Shown: positions 36,701-40,274 of the stretch, piece by piece
Position numbering within the stretch: the stretch's first letter is position 1
Layout of the letters: each line of letters begins with the position of its first letter
Assembly (NCBI RefSeq): GCF_014805685.1
Contig: NC_060907.1
Span: 3,018,697 to 3,082,696, forward strand
Source of the DNA: Silurus meridionalis
Taxonomy: Eukaryota; Chordata; Actinopteri; Siluriformes; Siluridae
DNA length: 64,000 nucleotides
Direction: 5' to 3'
The notes under the pieces: generated by a model
Told to the model about the DNA's origin: nothing
Seen by the model: only the letters and a program-made list of their open reading frames with translations
Databases searched by the model: none
Program-made: the position numbers and the translations under genes

Positions 36701-36987
36701 TTACGTCATTGCAGTCTAGTTTGAGAATAATAGTCACTAAAAAGAGTTTATTTTGTTCACAAACAAAAGATAATGGTTCTGTAATTATTTAAAATTTTCT
36801 GAATATTGCAAGTGTTCATTTCCTTTTTTGTCTCGTCAGTTGGCACTACACGATCAGAACGAGCAGTTGGTTGGAGTACTGGCCCACGCAGGAGGAGAGT
36901 CAAGATAACAAGAACAATGATGGGCTTAGATACATCGGACTGAGCAGCTTAAGCAACCTCCTGGAAAATGAGGGATGCACCACTTAA
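3012..36987 (+). CDS. c3: Complement C3-like gene, 3' part (27 exons; 5' end outside window)
   Basis: C3 is the secreted central complement protein; a convertase releases the anaphylatoxin and exposes a thioester that bonds covalently to targets. Exons read here: 3012-3141, 3911-3982, 4121-4315, 6386-6479, 7416-7501, 7718-7860, 7975-8187, 10385-10439, 10558-10644, 11340-11543, 11717-11792, 12632-12791, 13146-13229, 13546-13696, 14059-14222, 14498-14656, 14947-15006, 19580-19670, 21321-21369, 26429-26518, 27086-27172, 27493-27598, 27770-27865, 29703-29783, 30358-30441, 30804-30933, 36840-36987. Each is bounded by AG/GT and the phases agree except at 26518/27086. Exon number and sizes (130, 72, 204, 76, 160, 159, 60, 91) follow C3 as I know it from mammals. 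GCGEQN separates it from C5 and the furin-anaphylatoxin order from alpha-2-macroglobulin. The thioester catalytic His is replaced and one frameshift interrupts MG8, so it is either a divergent functional isotype with a sequence error or a very young pseudogene. Confidence 0.9.
3142..3910 (+). other. Intron, nothing recognised
   Basis: AT-rich C3-like intron with tandem tttatgcttta units near 3715-3735. I see no coding or repeat family signal I can name. Confidence 0.5.
3911..3982 (+). CDS. c3: C3-like exon, beta/alpha furin site
   Basis: 72 nt. Encodes [19 protein letters not shown]. The basic run KRKRR (3934-3948) is where the propeptide is expected to be cut into beta and alpha chains. The Cys before it matches the linker Cys of C3. 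Donor gttagt. Confidence 0.88.
4121..4315 (+). CDS. c3: C3-like exon, anaphylatoxin (C3a) domain
   Basis: 195 nt. Holds the six-Cys anaphylatoxin pattern: KKCC, YTC, VEC, LHCC. It ends LHFAR followed by Ser across the junction, which fits the Arg-Ser bond cut by C3 convertase. The carboxypeptidase/C3a-receptor tail therefore reads LHFAR where mammalian C3a has LGLAR. Whether it keeps receptor activity cannot be told from sequence. Confidence 0.92.
4640..4795 (+). repeat. SINE/LINE 3' tail
   Basis: Contains gctgctttgagacaatg, agcgctatacaaataaa and a gaatt tandem tail (4760-4780), a 3' end shared by many teleost LINE/SINE copies. A related tail is at about 29210-29325. Confidence 0.6.
5175..5400 (+). 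mobile_element. DIRS reverse transcriptase relic
   Basis: Translates to [20 protein letters not shown] followed by a decayed stretch that tracks the DIRS copy at 33900-34080 ([20 protein letters not shown]). Short, stop-bearing and isolated in an intron. Confidence 0.65.
5820..5975 (-). mobile_element. hAT-type MITE fragment, same family as 114-750
   Basis: On the minus strand it reads caaaagtacacacattctt and continues close to the left part of the element at 114-750 (gtagaagtacagatac, ctctgacatgta). One end only; no duplication found. Confidence 0.65.
5976..7064 (+). other. Introns around the alpha' N-terminal exon, nothing recognised
   Basis: Apart from the exon at 6386-6479 the stretch is AT-rich with no supported gene or named repeat. 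Confidence 0.45.
6386..6479 (+). CDS. c3: C3-like exon, alpha' N-terminal segment
   Basis: 94 nt, acceptor ttaag, donor gtatgg. Encodes an acidic stretch ([11 protein letters not shown]) and then [15 protein letters not shown], matching the alpha' N-terminus of C3 that contributes to factor B and properdin contacts. Ends in phase 2. Confidence 0.86.
7065..7172 (+). CDS. Candidate alternative (cassette) exon of the C3-like gene
   Basis: A 108-nt open block between tatccag and gttaat. It enters and leaves in phase 2, exactly as required between the exons at 6386-6479 and 7416-7501, and has no stop. It reads ...[20 protein letters not shown], which loosely resembles the Trp-rich C3 segment at this position. 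The acceptor has a poor pyrimidine tract. It could be a chance open block; transcript data are decisive. Confidence 0.25.
7416..7501 (+). CDS. c3: C3-like exon, MG6-alpha
   Basis: 86 nt, acceptor cacacag, donor gtaagt. Encodes [18 protein letters not shown], matching the highly conserved LKDSITTW region of the C3 family. Confidence 0.9.
7718..7860 (+). CDS. c3: C3-like exon, MG7
   Basis: 143 nt. Encodes [20 protein letters not shown] and [20 protein letters not shown], typical of C3 MG7. It ends MKK in phase 0 before gttttt. The 114-nt intron that follows is open in the same frame. Confidence 0.9.
7975..8187 (+). CDS. c3: C3-like exon, MG7
   Basis: 213 nt, phase 0 to 0. Starts [14 protein letters not shown] and ends [10 protein letters not shown], matching the MG7 end of C3, where mammalian exon 21 has the same length. 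Donor gtaagc. Confidence 0.9.
8655..8855 (+). repeat. SINE-like repeat
   Basis: Contains cagacgtccttatccaga, gggccttgctcg, caacagtggcagcttgg and ccttatccactgag, the layout of an abundant fish short interspersed repeat. A second partial copy is at 44600-44715. Polymerase III boxes are not clear. Confidence 0.6.
8856..9419 (+). other. Intron with (AG)n, otherwise unrecognised
   Basis: Holds an (AG)n run at about 8970-8987. The rest is unique-looking sequence with no supported coding potential. Confidence 0.4.
9420..10085 (-). mobile_element. DIRS relic with terminal repeats and recombinase fragment
   Basis: The left part (9420-9480) matches the DIRS terminal sequence at 36300-36340 and 40280-40350 (ctctaggtta, gtatgtaaccctagt, gctttggga). 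Around 9990-10080 the minus strand encodes [13 protein letters not shown], matching the tyrosine recombinase of the intact DIRS copy ([13 protein letters not shown]). The middle contains a telomere-like run at 9688-9712. Confidence 0.7.
9688..9712 (+). repeat. Interstitial (TTAGGG)n-like run
   Basis: Four to five units of TTAGGG, starting within the DIRS terminal motif gggaactagggtta. It probably arose by local expansion of that motif. Confidence 0.8.
10385..10439 (+). CDS. c3: C3-like exon, MG7/CUB junction
   Basis: 55 nt, acceptor actcag, donor gtgagt. Encodes [19 protein letters not shown], aligned with the C3 segment ending LDPERLG. It is a few codons shorter than the mammalian exon. The pyrimidine tract is weak, so the start is the least certain of the set. 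Confidence 0.75.
10558..10644 (+). CDS. c3: C3-like exon, CUB to thioester domain
   Basis: 87 nt, acceptor ctggcag, donor gtaatg. Encodes [20 protein letters not shown] and YIAVRG, matching the C3 region ending PDTESETRILLQG. Same length as the mammalian exon. Confidence 0.87.
10645..11339 (+). other. Intron, nothing recognised
   Basis: AT-rich intron before the thioester exon; no gene or named repeat seen. Confidence 0.45.
11340..11543 (+). CDS. c3: C3-like exon, thioester site
   Basis: 204 nt, the same length as mammalian C3 exon 24. It carries the intact thioester GCGEQN (11414-11431) and then [20 protein letters not shown]. The Cys-Gln pair forms the internal thioester used for covalent attachment. 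This motif excludes C5. Confidence 0.96.
11717..11792 (+). CDS. c3: C3-like exon, thioester domain
   Basis: 76 nt, acceptor tcgcag, donor gttagg. Encodes [19 protein letters not shown] and SKGSTW, with Trp split across the junction as in C3. Confidence 0.9.
11793..12631 (+). other. Intron with (TAA)n
   Basis: Contains a (TAA)n microsatellite at about 12003-12041. Nothing else is recognised. Confidence 0.5.
12632..12791 (+). CDS. c3: C3-like exon, thioester domain, catalytic-His position
   Basis: 160 nt. Encodes [20 protein letters not shown] and then [18 protein letters not shown]3 proteins with rapid transacylation carry a His four residues before the conserved Met-(Ile)-Gly; here the stretch is IGSSSMG with no His. 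The TED Cys (KVICDAAEW) is kept. Confidence 0.92.
13146..13229 (+). CDS. c3: C3-like exon, thioester domain
   Basis: 84 nt, phase 0 to 0. Encodes [20 protein letters not shown], matching the LTAFVLISLQEA helix and its conserved Cys. Donor gtaagt. Confidence 0.92.
13546..13696 (+). CDS. c3: C3-like exon, thioester domain
   Basis: 151 nt, acceptor tttcag. Encodes an alpha-helical stretch with [20 protein letters not shown], matching the TED alpha-toroid repeat (YTVAIAGYALA in mammals). Confidence 0.92.
14059..14222 (+). CDS. c3: C3-like exon, thioester domain
   Basis: 164 nt. Encodes [20 protein letters not shown] and ends GSGYRSTQ, matching VEATSYALLALL...GYGSTQ of C3. Donor gtaatg. Confidence 0.93.
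14498..14656 (+). CDS. c3: C3-like exon, TED end / second CUB part
   Basis: 159 nt, phase 0 to 0, same length as mammalian exon 30. Encodes [20 protein letters not shown], continuing the STQ|AT motif, then beta-rich CUB sequence. Confidence 0.9.
14947..15006 (+). CDS. c3: C3-like exon, CUB
   Basis: 60 nt. Encodes [20 protein letters not shown], matching EGFTVTAEGKGQGTLS of C3. The 4.6-kb intron after it carries a Tc1 element and a decayed LTR element. Confidence 0.9.
15130..16749 (-). mobile_element. Tc1-like (DD34E) transposon, near full length
   Basis: 1620 bp flanked by TA on each side (15128-15129, 16750-16751). The long terminal inverted repeats start cagtgccttgcaaaagtatt. It encodes a transposase on the minus strand. 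It lies in the C3-like intron between exons 14947-15006 and 19580-19670. Confidence 0.92.
15349..16346 (-). pseudogene. Tc1 transposase, one frameshift
   Basis: A DNA-cleaving DDE transposase in two frames: residues 1-119 (15987-16346) with the paired helix-turn-helix region, including [18 protein letters not shown] and the REGRPPRLT linker; then 202 codons (15349-15957) with the catalytic triad in [15 protein letters not shown] and NPIENLW. The second Asp and the Glu are separated by 34 residues. The frame breaks between 15957 and 15987. Full length would be near the 340 residues usual for Tc1. C-terminus GGSTKY is intact. Confidence 0.88.
17300..18430 (+). repeat. Coding minisatellite, period about 27-33 bp
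   Basis: Diverged tandem units of the type gacgtctcgcctccgagct. The first part (17403-17873) is open and translates to repeats of SSDGDVSPP. Later units shift to a related pattern (ctctgcctc / gagggcgtcgct). The same unit type occurs reversed at 38205-38880. Confidence 0.75.
17403..17873 (+). CDS. Repetitive open frame inside the LTR element
   Basis: 156 codons beginning at a non-conserved ATG. The body is a degenerate nine- to ten-residue repeat, SSDGDVSPP with variants such as SPDGDVSPP and SKGDVSPAS, acidic and rich in Ser and Pro. No family is recognised. It may be the remains of a repetitive Gag-like or linker region of the surrounding element; the open frame could also be a by-product of a period divisible by three. 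Not a host gene on present evidence. Confidence 0.3.
   Translation: MSALLCSRISTCPPSLQSFDERSAPLQCSADGAAPLQFSLEHSSDGDVSPPHSSDGDFLPLSSSKADVSSPSSPDGDVSPPSSLDGDVSPPSSSDADASPQSPPQGNVLSPSFSKGDVSPASHAGGDVTPPNACKDGVAAPRSTEGEDNISPPCPS
19020..19230 (+). repeat. Microsatellites (GATT)n and (TTTA)n
   Basis: (GATT)n at about 19026-19062 and interrupted (TTTA/TGTA)n at about 19157-19222. Confidence 0.85.
19580..19670 (+). CDS. c3: C3-like exon, MG8
   Basis: 91 nt, acceptor tttccag. Encodes [20 protein letters not shown], matching VVTMYHAK...CNKFDLKV of C3. One N-glycosylation sequon (NYT). Confidence 0.92.
19671..20405 (+). other. Intron, nothing recognised
   Basis: AT-rich C3-like intron with no supported feature. 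Confidence 0.45.
20410..20830 (-). pseudogene. Gypsy integrase C-terminus and chromodomain relic
   Basis: The minus strand reads [20 protein letters not shown], the integrase C-terminal motif, and further on [17 protein letters not shown], a chromodomain aromatic-cage block as in chromoviral Gypsy elements. Stops and a frame change separate them. The element's other parts are absent. Confidence 0.7.
21321..21369 (+). CDS. c3: C3-like exon, MG8
   Basis: 49 nt, acceptor tttgcag, donor gtgagt. Encodes [17 protein letters not shown], aligned with DAKNTMILEICTR. The Cys of that mammalian segment is absent here. Confidence 0.82.
21612..23165 (-). mobile_element. DD37E Tc1/mariner transposon, copy 1
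   Basis: 1554 bp, TA on both sides. Outer inverted repeats start CAGGGAGTGCAGAATTATTA. Inner repeats GTGCATAATTATTAGGCAAC (21801-21820) and its complement (22966-22985) give a double, IR/DR-like end structure. Near identical to copy 2 at 56173-57725, so transposition was recent. Confidence 0.92.
22064..22947 (-). pseudogene. DD37E transposase, copy 1 (two frames)
   Basis: N-terminal DNA-binding part (22624-22947; starts [20 protein letters not shown], helix-turn-helix around [20 protein letters not shown]) and catalytic part (22064-22672; [19 protein letters not shown]). Thirty-seven residues lie between the second Asp and the Glu. The two parts overlap in different frames near 22640, so one indel breaks an otherwise complete transposase of about 300 residues. 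Confidence 0.85.
23384..24745 (-). CDS. LINE reverse transcriptase with in-frame (TA)n insertion
   Basis: 453 codons with [60 protein letters not shown], and the catalytic YADDTQLYL. Between the GPLLF motif and YADD a (TA)n tract (24131-24200) codes for an alternating Ile-Tyr run of about 24 residues that the family lacks. C-terminal LHWLPVKYR is typical of L2-type LINEs. The run probably abolishes activity despite the open frame. Confidence 0.78.
24832..26052 (-). CDS. LINE apurinic-type endonuclease
   Basis: About 406 codons. Endonuclease blocks: CLTETW near residue 15, [19 protein letters not shown], the metal-binding GDFNIH, LDLVCCS, and SDHFLVSF with the catalytic Asp-His. It would nick target DNA for target-primed reverse transcription. 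The frame is broken from the downstream reverse transcriptase around 24750-24830, where a single polyprotein is expected. The start is not certain because the 5' end is near the element edge. Confidence 0.75.
   Translation of the reverse strand: MHDLLSDRKYDFLCLTETWQKPGDFFHLNQSIPPGYSYVCKSRDTGRGGGLAILYKEKLKVSQLTFSTYSSFESIAIKINGAIPTILKTIYRPPKSNNAFLTELYELLTHLCSISQNVILLGDFNIHIDNNSNAVTSEFLSCLDCFGIQQFNTLPTHIKGHILDLVCCSGIIPFNCTVSDLSISDHFLVSFCAKLATFKANLCRPISFRNIKNIDLPTLADELAIFSSKSNFSTADELVKFYDDGLKMILDEFAPVKTRTVSFVHSAPWFTPKLRELKTRGHRLERLCARTGLTVHKEMYVEHIQNYKTALTEAKSDYYSNRIAVSNGNSRSLFLVVNNILKPPDYLPSDMYSTDLCDRFLTFFASKVENVHQQILIGTLYNDSSQFIMHTPILFSLTLHYLLLQR
26429..26518 (+). CDS. c3: C3-like exon, MG8, ends out of phase with the next exon
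   Basis: 90 nt. Encodes [20 protein letters not shown] and FVADKDDLK, clearly C3. The exon ends CTGAAAAG before gtatgg, i.e. in phase 2, but the following exon starts in phase 0. In mammals this exon ends DDLKQ in phase 0. The simplest reading is one base missing in the AAAA run next to the donor. Confidence 0.88.
26519..27085 (+). other. Intron spanning the phase mismatch
   Basis: No repeat recognised. One short AG...GT block near 26930 (ttttcag, seven bases, then gtgtat) would have the length needed to fix the phase as a micro-exon, but there is no other support for it. Confidence 0.3.
27086..27172 (+). CDS. c3: C3-like exon, MG8
   Basis: 87 nt, acceptor ttttccag. Only one frame matches C3: [20 protein letters not shown], then ASVIIYLKK. 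Entered from the previous exon as annotated, the frame hits TGA in the first full codon. Confidence 0.9.
27235..27425 (+). repeat. Diverged 30-bp minisatellite and (CAGTAGT)n
   Basis: About five units of the type ccaaggattagcatagaaaa, followed by cagtagtcagta units near 27380-27425. Confidence 0.7.
27493..27598 (+). CDS. c3: C3-like exon, MG8
   Basis: 106 nt, acceptor cttgtcag, donor gtgaga. Encodes [20 protein letters not shown] and [11 protein letters not shown], matching the VSHSEDDCLAFKVH...VKVYAYYN exon; the mammalian Cys is Lys here. Confidence 0.9.
27770..27865 (+). CDS. c3: C3-like exon, anchor / C345C start
   Basis: 96 nt. Encodes [20 protein letters not shown] then [11 protein letters not shown], matching CTRFYHPE...LCRDELCRCAE of C3. 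Three Cys near the end are retained. Confidence 0.91.
28105..29325. repeat. Two SINE/LINE-tail repeats facing each other
   Basis: Starts with the reversed tail ttttatttgtagagcgc and tggccccagcacaa...; ends with the forward tail (tcaaggttttttctgc, ctgctttgggacattgtt) and an (AATAG)n run at about 29274-29321. No coding content. Confidence 0.55.
29703..29783 (+). CDS. c3: C3-like exon, C345C
   Basis: 81 nt, acceptor taatag, donor gtatgt. Encodes [20 protein letters not shown] then ACHNKDF, matching NC...LEERLDKACEPGVDYV. Confidence 0.88.
29878..30252. mobile_element. Tc1-related MITE
   Basis: About 370 bp with related ends: gaaaagtttgtggacacctg at left and ggtgtcccaatacttttgat at right, inverted. 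No transposase. Confidence 0.65.
30358..30441 (+). CDS. c3: C3-like exon, C345C
   Basis: 84 nt, same length as in mammals. Encodes [20 protein letters not shown], a beta-hairpin of the netrin-like C345C domain. Donor gtgagt. Confidence 0.88.
30660..30722 (+). repeat. (TA)n microsatellite
   Basis: About 62 bp of uninterrupted TA in an intron of the C3-like gene. Confidence 0.95.
30804..30933 (+). CDS. c3: C3-like exon, C345C
   Basis: 130 nt. Encodes [20 protein letters not shown] and [12 protein letters not shown], matching the FISPIKCREAL...HYLMWG strand pair. The next intron (5.9 kb) holds the DIRS element. Confidence 0.9.
31170..31440 (-). repeat. LINE 3'-region relic
   Basis: Contains gattgcctggggaaagaaac, gaggagctgaaagaggttgt and tttttcctgcccagagagtt, a common fish LINE segment. 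It ends where the DIRS element begins. Confidence 0.5.
31870..33660 (+). pseudogene. DIRS Gag-like gene, split by a Tc1 fragment
   Basis: Left part (31880-32523) has [18 protein letters not shown] and later [15 protein letters not shown]; the right part resumes after 33047 with [16 protein letters not shown] and DLALRAT, a segment typical of DIRS first ORFs. Several stops. Function in particle formation is inferred from family knowledge. Confidence 0.6.
32524..33047 (+). mobile_element. Tc1-like 3' fragment inside the DIRS element
   Basis: Starts within the second catalytic motif ([10 protein letters not shown]), includes [20 protein letters not shown] and ends CCTKY followed by a terminal repeat ending gaacacaactgta. 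The 5' half is missing. The terminal sequence matches a fragment at 43546. Confidence 0.8.
33743..34402 (+). pseudogene. DIRS reverse transcriptase
   Basis: Open for 219 codons from ATG at 33743: [30 protein letters not shown], the catalytic [10 protein letters not shown], and [15 protein letters not shown]. The second catalytic motif YIDDWL is encoded at 34164-34181 in another frame, so an indel lies just before it. Copies RNA to DNA in the DIRS cycle; inactive as written. Confidence 0.85.
34588..35241 (+). pseudogene. DIRS RNase H region
   Basis: [15 protein letters not shown] carries the first acidic residue, [15 protein letters not shown] the Glu, and VLVRTDNT the next Asp. TAA follows DNT at about 34807, where the second copy (42300) has a sense codon. 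It then continues [10 protein letters not shown] and [14 protein letters not shown] single nonsense change interrupts it. Confidence 0.8.
35240..36198 (+). pseudogene. DIRS tyrosine recombinase
   Basis: Starts near [12 protein letters not shown]. The C-terminal block at 36038-36198 is [19 protein letters not shown], and FVRFYNLD, with the box-II Arg and the nucleophilic Tyr of DIRS recombinases. Frame changes between 35490 and 36000 (pieces in three frames). This enzyme, not a DDE integrase, joins DIRS circles into the genome. Confidence 0.8.
36346..36839 (+). other. Remainder of last intron
   Basis: AT-rich, with a poly-T run near 36443-36458. Nothing recognised. Confidence 0.5.
36840..36987 (+). 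CDS. c3: C3-like last exon and stop, C345C end
   Basis: 148 nt, acceptor ctcgtcag, stop TAA at 36985-36987. Starts [15 protein letters not shown], matching DTWVEHWP of C3, and ends ENEGCTT, so the last Cys is kept. The two Cys that normally lie between WP and the C-terminus are both replaced (Ser and a non-Cys). Confidence 0.9.
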
Positions 36988-37205
36988 ACTTCTCAATGTG
37001 AAAATACAGCTCATATCACGGCTTATATACCGCTGGCCACTGGCTACAGCTTTATTCTACATCTGTTTTTTTTATAAAATTATCTGATTTGATCATGAAA
37101 GAATGAAGTCAAATTCTGTGATGAAGCAGACATCAACTTTGATCATCAAATCAACCAAAAGATGCACTAAAAACAGAAATGAATGAGATGATAAATACAT
37201 GCATA

Positions 37206-37211
37206 AATAAA
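37206..37211 (+). terminator. Polyadenylation signal of the C3-like gene
   Basis: AATAAA about 220 nt after the stop codon in AT-rich 3' UTR. A second AATAAA lies near 37339, so either could be used. Confidence 0.6.
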
Positions 37212-37937
37212 GTTCAAGCAATGAATTCAGGAAGTTCTGTGTGGATTTTTTTTTTTTTTTTTAGTATTTTTTAGTATTCATAACTGGAAAAAATGAGTAA
37301 ACTTTAAATTTTACTGGTTGAAATCAGAATGTATGTTCAATAAACACACTTTATTCAAAAGTGGTTTGGTCTAGGAGAGAAGACTATGGAGGAGTTCTGT
37401 GTAATCCAGGACAGTTTAAAAAAAGCTTTCTGGGTGATAGATTCATCAGGAACCCTGTTAAAGATTTTAAAATATAAAATAGTTTTGTTTAAATGGACCC
37501 CTTTTTTATATTCACATACACACACTTTGGTCAATATAAGAAAAGTCATAATTAAAATAATTACTTTCATATATTTCTTTATTTCTTATTTCTGTTGATG
37601 CCTTTACTTTAGATCTGCATTCCACTTTATATCAACTACTGCAGCATTAAAAAATAAAAACAACAGAACTTAAAATGACTCAATGATTTAATTGTGTAAA
37701 GTAAATAAATTAATGCTGTTCTTTTTTATCGACCAAAACATGTTTTAATAAATTTTTACTTTATTTATTACATTTATTTTATAAAAAGCCATTTTTCATC
37801 CTCCATGAATCTCATGTTCGTTTTTGTAAGATAGAAATCATTTACATGGCAATATTGATGCAGACCAGGAGGCAGCAGTAGGAAAAAAACGTTTCATTTA
37901 AAAAATAGGCAGTAAGAAGAGTCTCATTATCTATCTA

Positions 37938-37973
<36 letters not shown>

Positions 37974-38190
37974 GAATGTATATTGAGCTCTTTTGAATCT
38001 GCTGAGGTTTTAGAAAGATGCATTATTGCACTATTTAATATACTCTTTTCTTTTCTTTGTATTTATTTATTTTTTTTTACACATGTTAAAATTAAATGTT
38101 ATATTTATACATTCAAATTACATAGATAAAAGGTTAGAGTAAGAAAAATAAAAATGGGGAAAGATAGCAAGCAAGTGACTTATACCGAAT
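37212..38190 (+). other. AT-rich intergenic sequence with (CT)n
   Basis: Contains a (CT)n run at about 37943-37971. The short open frames here have no family signal. Confidence 0.5.
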
Positions 38191-38204
38191 TGTATAAGTA
38201 AAGC

Positions 38205-38880
38205 ACTGGCAGAGCGACGTCCTCTAAGGAAACCAGTGGTGGAGCAACGTCCTCAGTAGAAACCAGCAGCGGAGTGATGCCCTCTGTGGAGACCAGTGAC
38301 AGAGCAATGTCTTCTGCAGAGATTACAGTGTCAGCAAAATCCAGGAGCCATATCATCAGCAGAGCCCAGGGTCAGAGAAAAGCCCAGGGGTGGAGCTATA
38401 TCAACAGCAAAGCTTGTTGGTGGAGCGATAAATTCAGCAATGCTCAGGAGTGCAGTATTGATCTCAACACGGCAAGGAACTCTGAAGCTGAGGTGGAGCG
38501 ACTCTCTCTGCAGAGACCAGGGGAATAGCACCACTCTCTACAGAGACCAGGGGAAGAGTGACACCCTCTGCAGAGATCAAGACTTCAGTGAAACCTGGGG
38601 ATGGAGTAACGTCCTCGGTTGGCCTTGAATGTAGAGCTCTGAGGCAGAGTTAAGTCTGGGGGTGGAGCAAAGGCCTCAGCAAAGCTCAGAGGCTGAGCAA
38701 TGTCTTCAGTGGGGTTTGGATGCAGAGTGAAGCATCTTTGCCTGGGCATGAAAGTAAAGCTACATCTTCATCGGGGCTCAGGAGTGAAGCAACTATTTTT
38801 GTCAGGGCTCTGAGACTGGGCAGCACCCTTGATGGGGAACGAATAGTGGGCAATTCTTCCTGGCCGAACGGTGAAAGACC
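38205..38880 (-). repeat. Minisatellite, reverse orientation of the 17300-18430 family
   Basis: Units such as ggagcaacgtcctcagtag, period about 33 bp, are reverse complements of the intronic unit (ctgagggcgtcgctc). No LTR is visible next to it. Confidence 0.65.
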
Positions 38881-39009
38881 ACAAAATCAATTATTTTCCT
38901 ATGAAGAGAACTGGTGTGGGTAGTTGGCGAAGGCGAGCTTACACTGTTGTAGGAACAGCTTGTAAGGAGGTTGTTCCCAAAATCTCGCAATACGTGGCCC
39001 CGGTCATCC

Positions 39010-39987
39010 CCTCCTTAATACAGTGCAGTTTCCCTGTCCAATGTGCAGAAAAACACCCCCATGCTTCACAGTAGGGATGGTGTTCTTGGGATGGTACTCA
39101 TCATTCTTCTTCCTCCAAACACGTTTAGTGGAATTATGACCCAAAAGTTCTATTTTGGTCTCATCTGACCACATTACTTTCTCCCATGACTCTTCTGGAT
39201 CATGCAAATGGATATTGGCAAACTTAAGACGTGCCTGGACATGTGCTGGTTTAAGCAGGGGAACCGTCCATGCCATGCATGATTTTAAACCATGACGTCT
39301 TAGTGTATTACCAACAGTAACCTTGGAAACGGTGGTCCCAGCTCTTTTCAGGTCATTGACCAGCTCCTCCCAGTTCTGGGCTGATTTCTCACCTTCCTTA
39401 GGATCATTGAGACCCCACGAGGTGAGATCTTGCATGGAGCCCCAGTCCGAGGGAGATTGCCAGTCATGTTTAGCTTCTTTCATTTTCTAATGATTGCTCC
39501 AACAGTGGACCTTTTTTCACCAAGCTGCTTGGCAATTTCCCCATAGCCCTTTCCAGCCTTGTGGAGGTGTACAATTTTGTCTCTAGTGTCTTTGGACAGC
39601 TCTTTGGTCTTGGCCATGTTAGTAGTTGGATTCTTACTGATTGTATGGGGTGGACAGGTGTCTTTATGCAGCTAACGACCTCAAACAGGTGCATCTAATT
39701 TAGGATAATAAATGTAGGGGAGGTGGACATTTTAAAGGCAGACTAACAGGTCTTTGAAGGTCAGAATTCTAGCTGATAGGCAGGTGTTCAAATTCTTATT
39801 TGCAGCTGTATCATACAAATAAATTGTTTAAAAATCATATATTGTGATTTCTGGATTTTTTGTTTTTTTAGATTATGTCTCTCACAGTGGACATGCACCT
39901 ACGATGACAATTTCAGACCCCTCCACGATTTCTAAATGGGAGAACTTGCGAAATAGCAGGGTGTTCAAATACTTATTTTCTTCACTG
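39010..39987 (-). mobile_element. Truncated Tc1-like element
   Basis: The right end is a terminal repeat (gtgttcaaatacttattttc...cactg) followed by TA. Minus-strand transposase pieces: start region 39470-39620, then 39010-39483 with [13 protein letters not shown]; it is cut before the second catalytic Asp. Confidence 0.8.
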
Positions 39988-39995
39988 TATGTATG

Positions 39996-39997
<2 letters not shown>

Positions 39998-40062
<65 letters not shown>
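39998..40062 (+). repeat. (TA)n microsatellite
   Basis: About 60 bp of TA, beginning at the TA target site of the Tc1 element, which may have seeded it. Confidence 0.9.
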
Positions 40063-40064
<2 letters not shown>

Positions 40065-40274
40065 GGTAATCCAACCAGGGTAGAAAACAGGAAAAAATAG
40101 CAGGCAGGCGGGAATATCTCAGGGCAAAATCGAGGAGCTGGTGAGATAATCTGGCACTAGGGTGAATGTAGTTTCGGTGTCCTTACATATCTGGCAGCGC
40201 AGTGCAAGGGCTCATTGCAATGCTGAGTGTGCTGTGAAAGGTCCTGACAGAACATATTGACTGTGCTTATGTTA

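Noticed and set aside
3012..36987. Identification as C4, C5 or alpha-2-macroglobulin
   Set aside because: C5 lacks the thioester; C4 would need a second (alpha/gamma) processing site; alpha-2-macroglobulin lacks anaphylatoxin and C345C domains. Exon pattern fits C3.
37355..37598. Short frames downstream of the C3-like stop
   Set aside because: AT-rich, no conserved motif, overlapping on both strands.
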